Of a DNA stretch of 21,100 nucleotides, positions 13,280 to 20,776 are shown in pieces (within the stretch, counting starts at the first letter, position 1; each line of letters starts with the position of its first letter). Below the pieces are notes generated by a model that was not told where the DNA came from, searched no databases, and was given only the letters and a program-made list of their open reading frames with translations. The translations under genes were made by a program, and so were the position numbers. This DNA comes from Scatomorpha pullicola (GTDB taxonomy: Bacteria; Bacillota; Clostridia; Oscillospirales; Oscillospiraceae): positions 1-21,100 of the forward strand of contig DVJU01000099.1 in the NCBI GenBank assembly GCA_018716545.1. Reading direction: 5' to 3'.

Positions 13280-14996
13280 GGAAGAATACCAGTATTGGCT
13301 GGACAGCCCCGCACTCGACGAGGAGGAATGGAAAGAGCTCTCCGCCATAGCGGACGACGAGAAGGAAATAGAGAGCCGTTTCTATGCCCCGCTTGAGTTC
13401 GGCACTGCCGGACTGCGCGGCGTCATGGCCACCGGCCTGAACCGTATGAACGTGCACGTCATACGTTGGGCCACCCAGGCCTTTGCCGAGGTCATCAAGG
13501 CCGAGGGCGCCGAGGCCTGCGAGAAGGGCGTGGTGGTCTGCTACGACTGCCGCCTGAACAGCTCTCGCTTTGCGCATGAGGCTGCGGGCGTGATTGCCGC
13601 GAACGGGATAAAGGTGCGTATATTCGACGAGCTGCGCCCCACTCCGGAGCTGAGCTTCGCCGTTATCCGCTACGGCGCCACCGCCGGCATCAACATCACT
13701 GCCAGCCACAATCCGCGCGAATACAACGGCTACAAGGTCTACTGGTCGGACGGCGCCCAGCTGCCTCCGCAGCACGCCGCAGCCGTGGCCGAGAAGATGA
13801 GCCAGCTCGATATTTTCAAGGACGTCAAGCGCATGGACTTCGACGCGGCCGTCGAGGCCGGCATGGTCACGGTGATAGGCGCCGAGACGGACGAGGCCTT
13901 CCTCTCCGAGGTCATGAAGATGAGCATAGACCCCGCCGTGGTCCGCGAGGTGGCGGATGACTTCAAAATCGTCTATACGCCCTTCCACGGCTGCGGCCAC
14001 AAGCTCGTCCCCGAGGCTCTGCGCCGCCTGGGCGTAAAGCACCTGTACGCCGAACCCAAGCAGATGATAATCGACGGCAATTTCCCGACGGTCAAAAGCC
14101 CCAACCCGGAGAACCCGGAGGGCTTCTATCTCGCGGTGGATCTCGCCAAGCAGGTCGGCAGCGACCTCATCATAGGCACCGACCCGGACAGCGACCGCGT
14201 AGGCACTATGGTGCGCGGCAAGGACGGCGAGTACCACACCATCACCGGCAACCAGATGGGCGTGCTGCTGCTCGACTATATAATCAATGCAAAGAAGGCT
14301 AACGGCACCATGCCCGAGAATCCGGCCTTCATAAAGACCATCGTCACCACCAACATGGGACGCGAGATAGCCGAGCGCAACGGCGTGCATGTTGAGGAGA
14401 CGTTCACGGGATTCAAGTTCATGGCCGAGAAGCTGGCCGAGTACAAGCGCGACGGCTCCTACAACTACATCCTCGCCTATGAGGAGAGCTACGGCTACAT
14501 GATGGGCGACTATGTCCGCGACAAGGACGCCGTAACTGCCAGTATGCTCATCGCGGAGATGGCCGCCAGCTACTTCAAGAAGGGCATGACGCTGGCCGAC
14601 GCGCTCGACGCGCTGTATGAGAAGTACGGCTGGTTCGGCGAGCTGACCCTCAATCTGGTCATGCCCGGCCTTGACGGTCTGGAGAAGATGCGCGGCATCA
14701 TGGCCTCGCTCCGCGCGGAGCCTCCCAAGGAGATCGGCGGCAGCGCCGTGCTGGGTATGCGCGACTATCAGAGCGGCACTGTCTCGGTCGCCGAGCTGGG
14801 CGTGGTCGGCAAGACGCCCATCGTGGGCAGCAACGTGCTGTACTTCGAGCTGGACGACGGCACGGCCTTCATCGTCCGCCCCAGCGGCACCGAGCCCAAG
14901 ATTAAGGTCTATATTCTCGCCCAGGGCGAGAGCCGTGCCGACTGTGACGAGCGTATTGCACGCTACAAGAGCTTTGCCGAAAGTTTGAACAAGTGA
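13266..14996 (+). CDS. Phosphoglucomutase/phosphomannomutase (alpha-D-phosphohexomutase family)
   Basis: Interconverts hexose 1- and 6-phosphates; likely feeds UDP-glucose and wall or surface polysaccharide synthesis. It has 576 residues, normal for the PgcA/PGM2-like long branch. Domain signatures: FGTAGLRGVM near the start, phosphoserine loop T-A-S147-H-N-P-R, metal loop G304-T-D306-P-D308-S-D310-R, sugar-binding YEESYGYMMGD, and phosphate-binding R538-P-S-G-T-E543. ATG at 13266 has AAGGAGAG at good spacing; it overlaps the DUF2007 gene by 14 nt. The longer frame from 13227 lies wholly in that gene and is unlikely. Glucose or mannose preference cannot be decided by eye. Confidence 0.94.
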   Translation: MRSYKEEYQYWLDSPALDEEEWKELSAIADDEKEIESRFYAPLEFGTAGLRGVMATGLNRMNVHVIRWATQAFAEVIKAEGAEACEKGVVVCYDCRLNSSRFAHEAAGVIAANGIKVRIFDELRPTPELSFAVIRYGATAGINITASHNPREYNGYKVYWSDGAQLPPQHAAAVAEKMSQLDIFKDVKRMDFDAAVEAGMVTVIGAETDEAFLSEVMKMSIDPAVVREVADDFKIVYTPFHGCGHKLVPEALRRLGVKHLYAEPKQMIIDGNFPTVKSPNPENPEGFYLAVDLAKQVGSDLIIGTDPDSDRVGTMVRGKDGEYHTITGNQMGVLLLDYIINAKKANGTMPENPAFIKTIVTTNMGREIAERNGVHVEETFTGFKFMAEKLAEYKRDGSYNYILAYEESYGYMMGDYVRDKDAVTASMLIAEMAASYFKKGMTLADALDALYEKYGWFGELTLNLVMPGLDGLEKMRGIMASLRAEPPKEIGGSAVLGMRDYQSGTVSVAELGVVGKTPIVGSNVLYFELDDGTAFIVRPSGTEPKIKVYILAQGESRADCDERIARYKSFAESLNK

Positions 14997-15002
14997 TATA
15001 AT
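14974..15002 (+). promoter_or_regulatory. Promoter at the end of the phosphohexomutase gene
   Basis: TTGCCG (14974-14979, 4 of 6), 17-nt spacer, perfect TATAAT (14997-15002) starting right after the mutase stop codon. It is well placed to drive the chromate-transporter pair. Confidence 0.6.
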
Positions 15003-15021
15003 TCGCCGGTATGAACAATAA

Positions 15022-15049
15022 TTGCGCCTGATATACAGTGCAATATATT
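15022..15049 (+). promoter_or_regulatory. Second candidate promoter of the chromate-transporter pair
   Basis: TTGCGC (15022-15027, 4 of 6), 16-nt spacer, TATATT (15044-15049, 5 of 6). It would start just at the following GC-rich hairpin. Confidence 0.4.
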
Positions 15050-15053
15050 CCAT

Positions 15054-15084
15054 GTGGCGGGAGAGCGCTTTGCCCTCCCGCCAC
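15054..15084 (+). repeat. GC-rich hairpin in the leader of the chromate-transporter pair
   Basis: Perfect 10-bp stem GTGGCGGGAG/CTCCCGCCAC with an 11-nt loop (15064-15074), ending 31 nt before the next start codon. No U-run follows. It could end the mutase mRNA, shield the weak ribosome binding site, or simply stabilise an mRNA end. Confidence 0.6.
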
Positions 15085-15115
15085 AAATTCCGCTACGAAC
15101 CGAGATGAGTGTGCT

Positions 15116-15673
15116 ATGAAAGAGTATCTGCAAATCTTCTGGGCGTTTATCAAGGTGGGCGCCCTGACCTTCGGCGGCGGCTATGCCATGCTGCCCATAC
15201 TTCAGCGCGACATAGTAGAGCACAACAAGTGGGCTACGGACGAGGAGGTCATGGACTACTATGCCATGGCTCAATGCCTGCCGGGCATAATTATGGTCAA
15301 CACCAGCGTCTTCATCGGCAGGCACAGAAAGGGTACTCCCGGCGGTGTGGTCGCCGGACTTGCAAGCGCGCTGCCGTCGCTGGTGATCATCACGGTCATT
15401 GCGACCTTCCTCACGGCCTTCGCCGACTATCCGATAGTCCAGAACGCTTTTGCGGGTATACGTGCCTGCGTGGTCGTGCTGATAGCCAACGCGGTGATTA
15501 AGCTCTGGAAAAGCGCGATGGTGGACTGGAAAAGCATAGTCATAGTGTTCCTGCCGGTTTTTGCACTCAGCGCATTTACGGGCGTCTCTCCCATACTGCT
15601 TGTTGTGGCGGCGGCGCTGGCCGGCATAATCATAACGGTTGTAAGCGGCAAGAAGGGGGGAGAGAAGGCATGA
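15116..15673 (+). CDS. Chromate transporter family protein, first half of a pair
   Basis: Short-chain CHR (chromate ion transporter) protein, 185 residues, one CHR domain, several membrane helices. Seen: FWAFIKVGALTFGGGYAMLPILQRD (the FGGG-Y-x-MLP signature), MAQCLPGIIMVNTSVFIG, and hydrophobic segments to the C-terminus. Short CHR proteins work as pairs, each being one half of the fused long form. Real substrates are often unknown; chromate may be incidental. Start: ATG at 15116, with only a weak GAGATGAG upstream; the longer frame back to 15038 crosses the hairpin. The stop overlaps the next ATG by 4 nt (ATGA). Confidence 0.9.
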   Translation: MKEYLQIFWAFIKVGALTFGGGYAMLPILQRDIVEHNKWATDEEVMDYYAMAQCLPGIIMVNTSVFIGRHRKGTPGGVVAGLASALPSLVIITVIATFLTAFADYPIVQNAFAGIRACVVVLIANAVIKLWKSAMVDWKSIVIVFLPVFALSAFTGVSPILLVVAAALAGIIITVVSGKKGGEKA

Positions 15674-16263
15674 CCTACGCTCCGCTGCTTCTGAGCCTCT
15701 TTTGGGAGTTCCTGAAAATAGGAGTCTTCTGCATAGGCGGCGGCATGGCCGCGCTGCCTTTCCTCTACGACCTCGGCGACAAGACCGGGTGGTACACCAG
15801 CGCGCAGGTTCTGGACATGCTGGCCGTAAGCGAGAGCACCCCGGGACCCATCGGCATCAACATGGCCACCTACGTCGGATACACGGTGGGAGGCATACCG
15901 GGAGCCGTTCTGGCCACGCTGGGCACCATTCTCCCCGGCGTGATCCTGGTGCTCATACTTGCGAAGTTCCTCCAGAAGTACCGGGACAACAAGTACATCA
16001 ACGCCGCCTTCTACGGCCTGCGTCCGGCCTCCACGGCGCTGATCGCCGCCGCCGGCATATCCGTGCTCGGCGAGTCCCTTTTCAACGTGGCGCTTTACCG
16101 GCAGACCGGCAACATAGCTGACTTCTTTGTCTGGGGACCGATAATCCTGGCGGCGGTGCTGGCCGTGCTGACGAACATCAAGCCGACCAAGGACATACAC
16201 CCCGTGGCGTATATCGCGGCCTCCGCCGTAGTCGGCATAGTCTTCAAGCTCGGCGGAGCCTGA
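15670..16263 (+). CDS. Chromate transporter family protein, second half of a pair
   Basis: Partner short-chain CHR membrane protein, 197 residues. Seen: FLKIGVFCIGGGMAALPFLYD, then VSESTPGPIGINMATYVGY with the conserved PGP, then GIPGAVLATLGTILPG, and several hydrophobic helices ending at VGIVFKLGGA. A strong GGGGGGAGAG sits just upstream. The 4-nt ATGA overlap with the first half implies equal production of the two subunits. A bidirectional terminator follows 25 nt after the stop. The substrate is uncertain. Confidence 0.92.
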   Translation: MTYAPLLLSLFWEFLKIGVFCIGGGMAALPFLYDLGDKTGWYTSAQVLDMLAVSESTPGPIGINMATYVGYTVGGIPGAVLATLGTILPGVILVLILAKFLQKYRDNKYINAAFYGLRPASTALIAAAGISVLGESLFNVALYRQTGNIADFFVWGPIILAAVLAVLTNIKPTKDIHPVAYIAASAVVGIVFKLGGA

Positions 16264-16288
16264 GCTAACAGGAGAAATATACGAAAAT

Positions 16289-16320
16289 GCCCCCGCCTGC
16301 ACACAGGCGGGGGCGTTTTT
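16289..16320 (+). terminator. Strong bidirectional Rho-independent terminator
   Basis: Perfect 11-bp stem GCCCCCGCCTG/CAGGCGGGGGC (16289-16299, 16304-16314) with a CACA loop, then G and five U on the plus strand. On the minus strand four U follow the stem. It separates the convergent chromate-transporter and histidine transcripts. Confidence 0.95.
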
Positions 16321-16328
16321 GCTCGTAT

Positions 16329-16982
16329 TCAGGTCATTTTCTCCTGCTTGACCTTGTGGTCGATGATGTGTCTCCCGGCCAGCTCGGCCTTGACCTCGCC
16401 GGGGGTTATGCCCAGCTCCGCCATCAGCACCAGGGCGTGGTAGGCCAGATCCGCAAGCTCGTAGACAGTCTCGCGCTTGTCCCTGGCGTGGGCGGCGATG
16501 ATGACCTCGGTGCTCTCCTCGCCGACCTTCTTGAGTATCTTGTCCAGACCCTTTTCAAAGAGGTAGCTGGTGTAGCTGCCCTCGGGCTTGGTGGCCTTGC
16601 GGTCTAGCAGCAGCTCGTACAGCGCCTGTATGGAGAACGGCTCCGGCTCCTCGCTGGGCAGCAGCTCGTTGAAGAAGCAGCTCTCCGCGCCGGTGTGGCA
16701 GGCGGGACCTGCCTTGTGGACTTTGATCTCCAGCGTGTCGTAGTCGCAGTCGGCGGTGATGCTGACGACCTTCTGGCGGTTGCCGCTGGTCTCGCCCTTG
16801 CGCCACAGCTCCGAACGGCTGCGGCTCCAGAAGCAGGTGTAGCCCTCGCGCAGGGTGATGTCCAGGCTCTCGCGGTTCATGTACGCCACCATCAGCAGCT
16901 TGCCGTCGTCCGCGTCGATGACCACGGCGGGGATAAGCCCGTGGGCGTTGAATTTCAGCTTTTCAAGTACAGTGTTGTCCAT
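16329..16982 (-). CDS. hisIE: Bifunctional phosphoribosyl-AMP cyclohydrolase / phosphoribosyl-ATP pyrophosphatase HisIE
   Basis: Catalyses steps 2 and 3 of histidine synthesis in the cytoplasm. It has 217 residues. HisI part (about 1-110): FWSRSRSELWRKGETSGN, the Mg-binding D78-C-D80-Y-D82 and zinc-site cysteines C79, C95 (ACHTG) and C102. HisE part (about 117-205): ALYELLLDRK, SYTSYLFEKGLDKILKKVGEESTEVIIAA and LADLAYHALVL. This is the usual HisI-HisE fusion. It starts 1 nt after hisF ends and is the last gene of the operon, before the bidirectional terminator. Confidence 0.97.
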   Translation of the reverse strand: MDNTVLEKLKFNAHGLIPAVVIDADDGKLLMVAYMNRESLDITLREGYTCFWSRSRSELWRKGETSGNRQKVVSITADCDYDTLEIKVHKAGPACHTGAESCFFNELLPSEEPEPFSIQALYELLLDRKATKPEGSYTSYLFEKGLDKILKKVGEESTEVIIAAHARDKRETVYELADLAYHALVLMAELGITPGEVKAELAGRHIIDHKVKQEKMT

Positions 16983-16983
16983 G

Positions 16984-17742
16984 TCATAACCTCACATTTA
17001 TGCCGTTTGCGGCCAGCTCGCGCTTCAAATCCGGTATGGCGACCTCGCCGAAGTGGAAGATGCTCGCGGCCAGACCTGCGCTCACGCGCGGCACGCGCTC
17101 AAAGAGCGTGACGAAGTCCGCCGCGCAGCCCGCACCGCCGGAGGCGACCACGGGCACGTTCACGCGCCCGCACACGGCCTCGAGCATTTCAAGGTCAAAG
17201 CCGCCCTTGACGCCGTCCGTGTCTATGCTGTTCACGACCACCTCGCCGGCTCCGGCGGCCACGCCGCGCTCTATCCAGCCGAGCGCCTCGAGCCCCGTGT
17301 CGTCGCGCCCGCCGCGGGCGAAGACGCGGAATTCGCCGTCCACGCGCTTGACGTCCACCGACAGCACCACGCACTGGCTGCCGTAGCGCTTGGCCGCGCG
17401 GCCAATGAGCTCCGGGTCGCGTATGGCGCCGGAGTTCACGCTGACCTTGTCGGCTCCCGCCTTGAGCACGCGGTCAAAGTCCTCCAGGGAGCTTATGCCG
17501 CCGCCCACGGTGAGGGGGATGAACACCCGCGACGCCGTCTCGCGCAGGATGTCGGTGAAGATGCCGCGCGCCTCGGCGCTGGCCGTGATGTCGTAGAACA
17601 CCAGCTCGTCCGCGCCGTTTTCCGTGTAGTATTCCGCCAGAGCAACGGGGGAGGAGACGTCCCGCAGCCCCTCGAAGTTGACGCCCTTCACGACTCTGCC
17701 GTCGCGCACGTCGAGACAGGGGATTATACGTTTTGTTATCAT
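16984..17742 (-). CDS. hisF: Imidazole glycerol phosphate synthase cyclase subunit HisF
   Basis: TIM-barrel subunit that uses ammonia from HisH to form imidazole glycerol phosphate and AICAR. It has 252 residues, standard. The N-terminus KRIIPCLDVRDGRVVKGVNF contains catalytic Asp11; the second catalytic Asp is in NSIDTDGVKGGFD. Phosphate-binding loops TVGGGI and ASGGAG are present. Start: ATG at 17742 with GGAGG 7 nt upstream, overlapping the hisA stop as ATGA; a longer open frame upstream lies inside hisA and is not used. Confidence 0.97.
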   Translation of the reverse strand: MITKRIIPCLDVRDGRVVKGVNFEGLRDVSSPVALAEYYTENGADELVFYDITASAEARGIFTDILRETASRVFIPLTVGGGISSLEDFDRVLKAGADKVSVNSGAIRDPELIGRAAKRYGSQCVVLSVDVKRVDGEFRVFARGGRDDTGLEALGWIERGVAAGAGEVVVNSIDTDGVKGGFDLEMLEAVCGRVNVPVVASGGAGCAADFVTLFERVPRVSAGLAASIFHFGEVAIPDLKRELAANGINVRL

Positions 17743-18455
17743 TTCGCCGCCTCCACCGCTGCTTTCAGGTCGATCGCGCCCGTGTAGTACGCTTTTCCTA
17801 TGATGGCTCCGTACAGATCCAGCGCCCTCAGGCGCGCTATGTCGTCCATCCCGGACACGCCGCCGGAGGCGATGAGCCGTATTCCCGGGTGCGCGGCCAT
17901 GATCTGCTCGTAGAGCGCCGCGTTCGCGCCGCGCATGGCGCCGTCTCGGGCGATGTCGGTGCATATCACGGTGTCTATGCCCAGCTCCGTCATGCGCGTG
18001 AAGAAGTCGCCGGCCGTGAGCTGCGAGCTTTCAAGCCAGCCTTTGACGGCCACGACGCCGTCCTTCAGGTCGCACCCGGCGGCGATCTTGCCGCCGTACT
18101 TTGCGACGGCGGACTCCAGGAACGCCGGGTCGCTGACCGCCGCGGTGCCGAGTATGGCGCGGGAGACACCCGCGTCGAACACCGCGTCCAGCGCGTCCAG
18201 GCTGCGGATGCCGCCGCCCAGCTCCACGAAAGCGCCGGTGGCCTTAACTACCTCGCGTACTACGCCGAGGTTTGGCATCTCGCCGGAGCGCGCGCCCTCG
18301 AGGTCGACCATGTGTATCTGCTCCGCCCCGGACGCGGCGAAGTCGCGCGCGATGCCCACGGGGTCGTCGCTGTAGACGGTCATTTTGGCATAGTCGCCCT
18401 TGTATAGCCGCACGGCCTTGCCGCCGTACATATCTATTGCGGGGAAAATCAGCAT
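17739..18455 (-). CDS. hisA: ProFAR isomerase HisA
   Basis: TIM-barrel enzyme of the fourth step of histidine synthesis (Amadori rearrangement of ProFAR to PRFAR). It has 238 residues. Seen: FPAIDMYGGKAVRLYKGDY with catalytic Asp8, ELGGGIRSL and ASGGVSGMDD phosphate loops, and CTDIARDGAMRG with the second catalytic Asp. HisA rather than HisF because of IDMYGGKAVRL. A dual HisA/TrpF role (PriA) is not suggested in this lineage. It follows hisH by 2 nt and overlaps hisF by 4. Confidence 0.97.
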   Translation of the reverse strand: MLIFPAIDMYGGKAVRLYKGDYAKMTVYSDDPVGIARDFAASGAEQIHMVDLEGARSGEMPNLGVVREVVKATGAFVELGGGIRSLDALDAVFDAGVSRAILGTAAVSDPAFLESAVAKYGGKIAAGCDLKDGVVAVKGWLESSQLTAGDFFTRMTELGIDTVICTDIARDGAMRGANAALYEQIMAAHPGIRLIASGGVSGMDDIARLRALDLYGAIIGKAYYTGAIDLKAAVEAAK

Positions 18456-18457
18456 GT

Positions 18458-19072
18458 TCAGCCCTCCATTGCGCAGAAGGCGCGGAGTATGTCCAAGCCC
18501 ACGGCGCCGCTCTTTTCGGGGTGGAACTGGCAGCCGCAGACGTTGCCGCGCTCCACGGCGGCGGTCAGCTCCAGGCCGTATTCCGTCGTGGCGGCGAGGC
18601 TGTCGCCGCAGCCTGCGGCGTAGAAGGAGTGGACAAAGTAGACGTGCGCGCCCTCGGCGGTGTTGGCGAGGATGCGGCTCGGCCTGGTCTTGTGCATGGC
18701 GTTCCAGCCTATCTGCGGGATGTCCAGACCGGCGGGCAGGGTGCCCTCCATGCCTATGACCTCGCCCTTGAGCAGCCCCAGGCCGCGGTGCTCGCCGAAC
18801 TCATAGCTGCGTTCAAAGAGCAGCTGCATACCGAGGCAGATGCCAAGCAGCGGCTTGCCCGCGTCCGCGGCGGCGTACACGGCTCTGTCCATACCGGCGG
18901 CGCAGAGCTTGTCGTAGGCGTCGGCAAACGCGCCCACGCCGGGGAGTATGACCCGGTCGGCGCGCATTATGACGTCCGTGTCGCTGGTCACGGTGCTCTC
19001 CGCGCCTATCGCGGCCAGCGAGCAGCTCAGCGAGAACAGGTTGCCCACGCCGTAGTCGATTATCGCAACCAT
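18458..19072 (-). CDS. hisH: Imidazole glycerol phosphate synthase glutaminase subunit HisH
   Basis: Class I glutamine amidotransferase that feeds ammonia to HisF. It has 204 residues. The nucleophile is Cys79 in LLGICLGMQLLF; the catalytic His and Glu are in CQFHPEKSG near the C-terminus. The N-terminal IIDYGVGNLFSL and LPGVGAF are typical. Its ATG shares its first base with the last base of the hisB stop. hisA begins 2 nt downstream. Confidence 0.97.
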   Translation of the reverse strand: MVAIIDYGVGNLFSLSCSLAAIGAESTVTSDTDVIMRADRVILPGVGAFADAYDKLCAAGMDRAVYAAADAGKPLLGICLGMQLLFERSYEFGEHRGLGLLKGEVIGMEGTLPAGLDIPQIGWNAMHKTRPSRILANTAEGAHVYFVHSFYAAGCGDSLAATTEYGLELTAAVERGNVCGCQFHPEKSGAVGLDILRAFCAMEG

Positions 19073-19647
19073 CAGAGTACCCCCTTGGTGCTGGGCAGGG
19101 AGCTGCCCGTCACCGCGACCGCCTGCTTGAGCGCGCGCGCGAGCGCCTTGAACATGCCCTCGATGATGTGGTGCGAGTTCACGCCGTCCAGCTGGCGTAT
19201 GTGCAGCGCGAAGCCGCCCGCGTTGGCCAGCGCCTGCATGAACTCGTGCACAAGCTCGGTGTCAAAGTCCCCGACGCGCTGAGACGGTATCTCGGCGCTG
19301 TAGCGCAGGCAGGGGCGGCCGCTGAGGTCTACGGCGCAGAGAATAAGCGCCTCGTCCATCGGTATGAGCGCAGAGCCGTATCGCTCGATGCCCTTTTTGT
19401 CGCCCAGCGCGGACTTCAGCGCCTCGCCGAGCGCCAGACCCACGTCCTCGACGGTGTGGTGACCGTCGACGTGCAGGTCGCCCCTGCACATCAGCTCCAG
19501 CCCCATGCCGCCGTGGCGGGAGAGCTGCTCCAGCATGTGGTCAAAGAAGCCCAGCCCGGTGGATATGCTGGCAGCGCCTCCGTCCAGGCAGAGCGTGAGC
19601 GTGATGTCGGTCTCGTTGGTTTTTCGTGTGACGGTCGCAGTACGCAT
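19072..19647 (-). CDS. hisB: Imidazoleglycerol-phosphate dehydratase HisB
   Basis: Manganese enzyme of the sixth step of histidine synthesis. It has 191 residues, the monofunctional form without the phosphatase domain. Two metal-binding repeats are seen: FDHMLEQLSRHGGM with DLHVDGHHTVEDVG, and HEFMQALANAGGFALHI with NSHHIIEGMFKALARAL. ATG at 19647 has GGGTGAT upstream. It lies 26 nt after the GyrI-like gene, the widest gap in the visible operon. Histidinol-phosphate phosphatase must be encoded elsewhere. Confidence 0.97.
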   Translation of the reverse strand: MRTATVTRKTNETDITLTLCLDGGAASISTGLGFFDHMLEQLSRHGGMGLELMCRGDLHVDGHHTVEDVGLALGEALKSALGDKKGIERYGSALIPMDEALILCAVDLSGRPCLRYSAEIPSQRVGDFDTELVHEFMQALANAGGFALHIRQLDGVNSHHIIEGMFKALARALKQAVAVTGSSLPSTKGVL

Positions 19648-19673
19648 GGTATCACCCGTTTCTTGAGAATAGT

Positions 19674-20267
19674 TCAGCGCACAGGAAAGCGCAGTATGGT
19701 TTTGAGCTTGTCCGGCTCGGTGCGTTGGGCGTTGTTCAGGTATATTTCGCGGTGACGCTCCCCGGCGCGCTCCAGGCCGTTGGCCGCGGCGAAGTCCGCC
19801 ATGAGCGCAAAGCTCGCAGGCTCGCCGTCATAAGAGCCGGTGTGCAGCATCTGCACGCACCTGCCGTCGGTCATGGTCTCAAAGCGCACCTCGTCCAGCA
19901 GGGGAGAGGGCTTCTTGCGCCGCGTTTTGTCCAGCGCTTCGGCGAACTCGGCCTCCGTGGCTGCGTCCGGCTGGCGTATCATAAGCTCGTACTCCAATTC
20001 GGACTTGACCACCGCGCCGTCGCGCAGAGAGCCGCGCCAAAGTCCCTCGAGCGGGTACACGGCGTAGTCCTCGTCCCGAGCCTTGAAGATGGAGCGCAGA
20101 GCGTAGGCCAGGGGATAGAGCGCCGAAATGCGCTCGGAGAAATCCTCGCCGTTGGGGTCGCCGCGGCCGGATATGATGATGAACTTCTGCGCCGGGACGT
20201 CTAACAGCTCCGGCGTCTTGCCGGCGCCGTAAAGCGCCTTCTCGTGTTTGCGCCACTCGTGCTTCAT
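19674..20267 (-). CDS. GyrI-like small-molecule-binding domain protein
   Basis: Cytoplasmic protein of 197 residues without membrane segments. The start EWRKHEKALYGAGKTPEL then VPAQKFIIISGRGDPNGEDF fits the uncharacterised GyrI-like group related to COG4832, and the middle repeats the same fold (SELEYELMIRQ, VRFETMTDGRCVQMLHTGSYD). There is no DNA-binding domain, so it is not a full AraC- or MerR-type regulator. It overlaps the GNAT gene by 4 nt (ATGA) and precedes hisB, so it is part of the histidine operon. A role in histidine synthesis is unknown; it may bind or hydrolyse a small molecule. Confidence 0.82.
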   Translation of the reverse strand: MKHEWRKHEKALYGAGKTPELLDVPAQKFIIISGRGDPNGEDFSERISALYPLAYALRSIFKARDEDYAVYPLEGLWRGSLRDGAVVKSELEYELMIRQPDAATEAEFAEALDKTRRKKPSPLLDEVRFETMTDGRCVQMLHTGSYDGEPASFALMADFAAANGLERAGERHREIYLNNAQRTEPDKLKTILRFPVR

Positions 20268-20776
20268 GGGCGGCTCCTTCGTATTTCGTATCGGTCGACC
20301 AGTCCCTGACCCGGCCAGGGCAGCTGCCCGGTCTTGCGCAGTCCGAGCTTTATTAGGACGCGCTCCGACGCGGCGTTCTCCGGGTTCACGGCGGCGGTGA
20401 CAACGTCCAGGCGCAGCGTGTCAAAGCCGTATCGCAGCACCGCCTCTGCGGCTTCGGAGGCGTAGCCGCGCCCCCACGCGCTCTTTTCAAGGCCGTAGGC
20501 CAGCTCGACGGCGCCGAGGCGCTTGCTGTACTCAAAGCCGCAGTAGCCGATGCAGCGGCCGGTGGAGCGCTCCTCGACGGAGAAGATGCACTCCGATGAA
20601 TCAGCGGCGTCAAAGCTCCGGCAGCTCTCCTCGTGCTGAGCGAGCACGGTCTCGCGACTGAGCGCGGTGACGCCGCCGGTGTAGCGCTTCACGTCCGGGT
20701 CGTTGTTCATGCGCCAGAATGTCTCGAAGTCCGCTGCGATGGGCGCGCGGATGACGAGCCGCGCGGTCTGTATCAT
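20264..20776 (-). CDS. GNAT-family N-acetyltransferase, RimJ/RimL type
   Basis: Acetyl-CoA-dependent acetyltransferase, 170 residues. TARLVIRAPIAADFE at the N-terminus, GYCGFEYSKRLGAVELAYGLEKSAWGRGYASEA with the acetyl-CoA loop W-G-R-G-Y-A, and VNPENAASERVLIKLGLRKTG are typical of the RimJ/RimL-like branch. The substrate (protein N-terminus, antibiotic, amino acid) cannot be told. It begins at 20776 with ATG inside the hisC end (ATGA overlap) and ends overlapping the GyrI-like gene the same way, so the three are translationally coupled. Confidence 0.9.
   Translation of the reverse strand: MIQTARLVIRAPIAADFETFWRMNNDPDVKRYTGGVTALSRETVLAQHEESCRSFDAADSSECIFSVEERSTGRCIGYCGFEYSKRLGAVELAYGLEKSAWGRGYASEAAEAVLRYGFDTLRLDVVTAAVNPENAASERVLIKLGLRKTGQLPWPGQGLVDRYEIRRSRP

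Noticed and set aside
15116..16263. Frameshifted single chromate transporter gene
   Set aside because: Each half has its own start and full CHR domain, with the classic ATGA overlap; paired short CHR genes are a normal arrangement.
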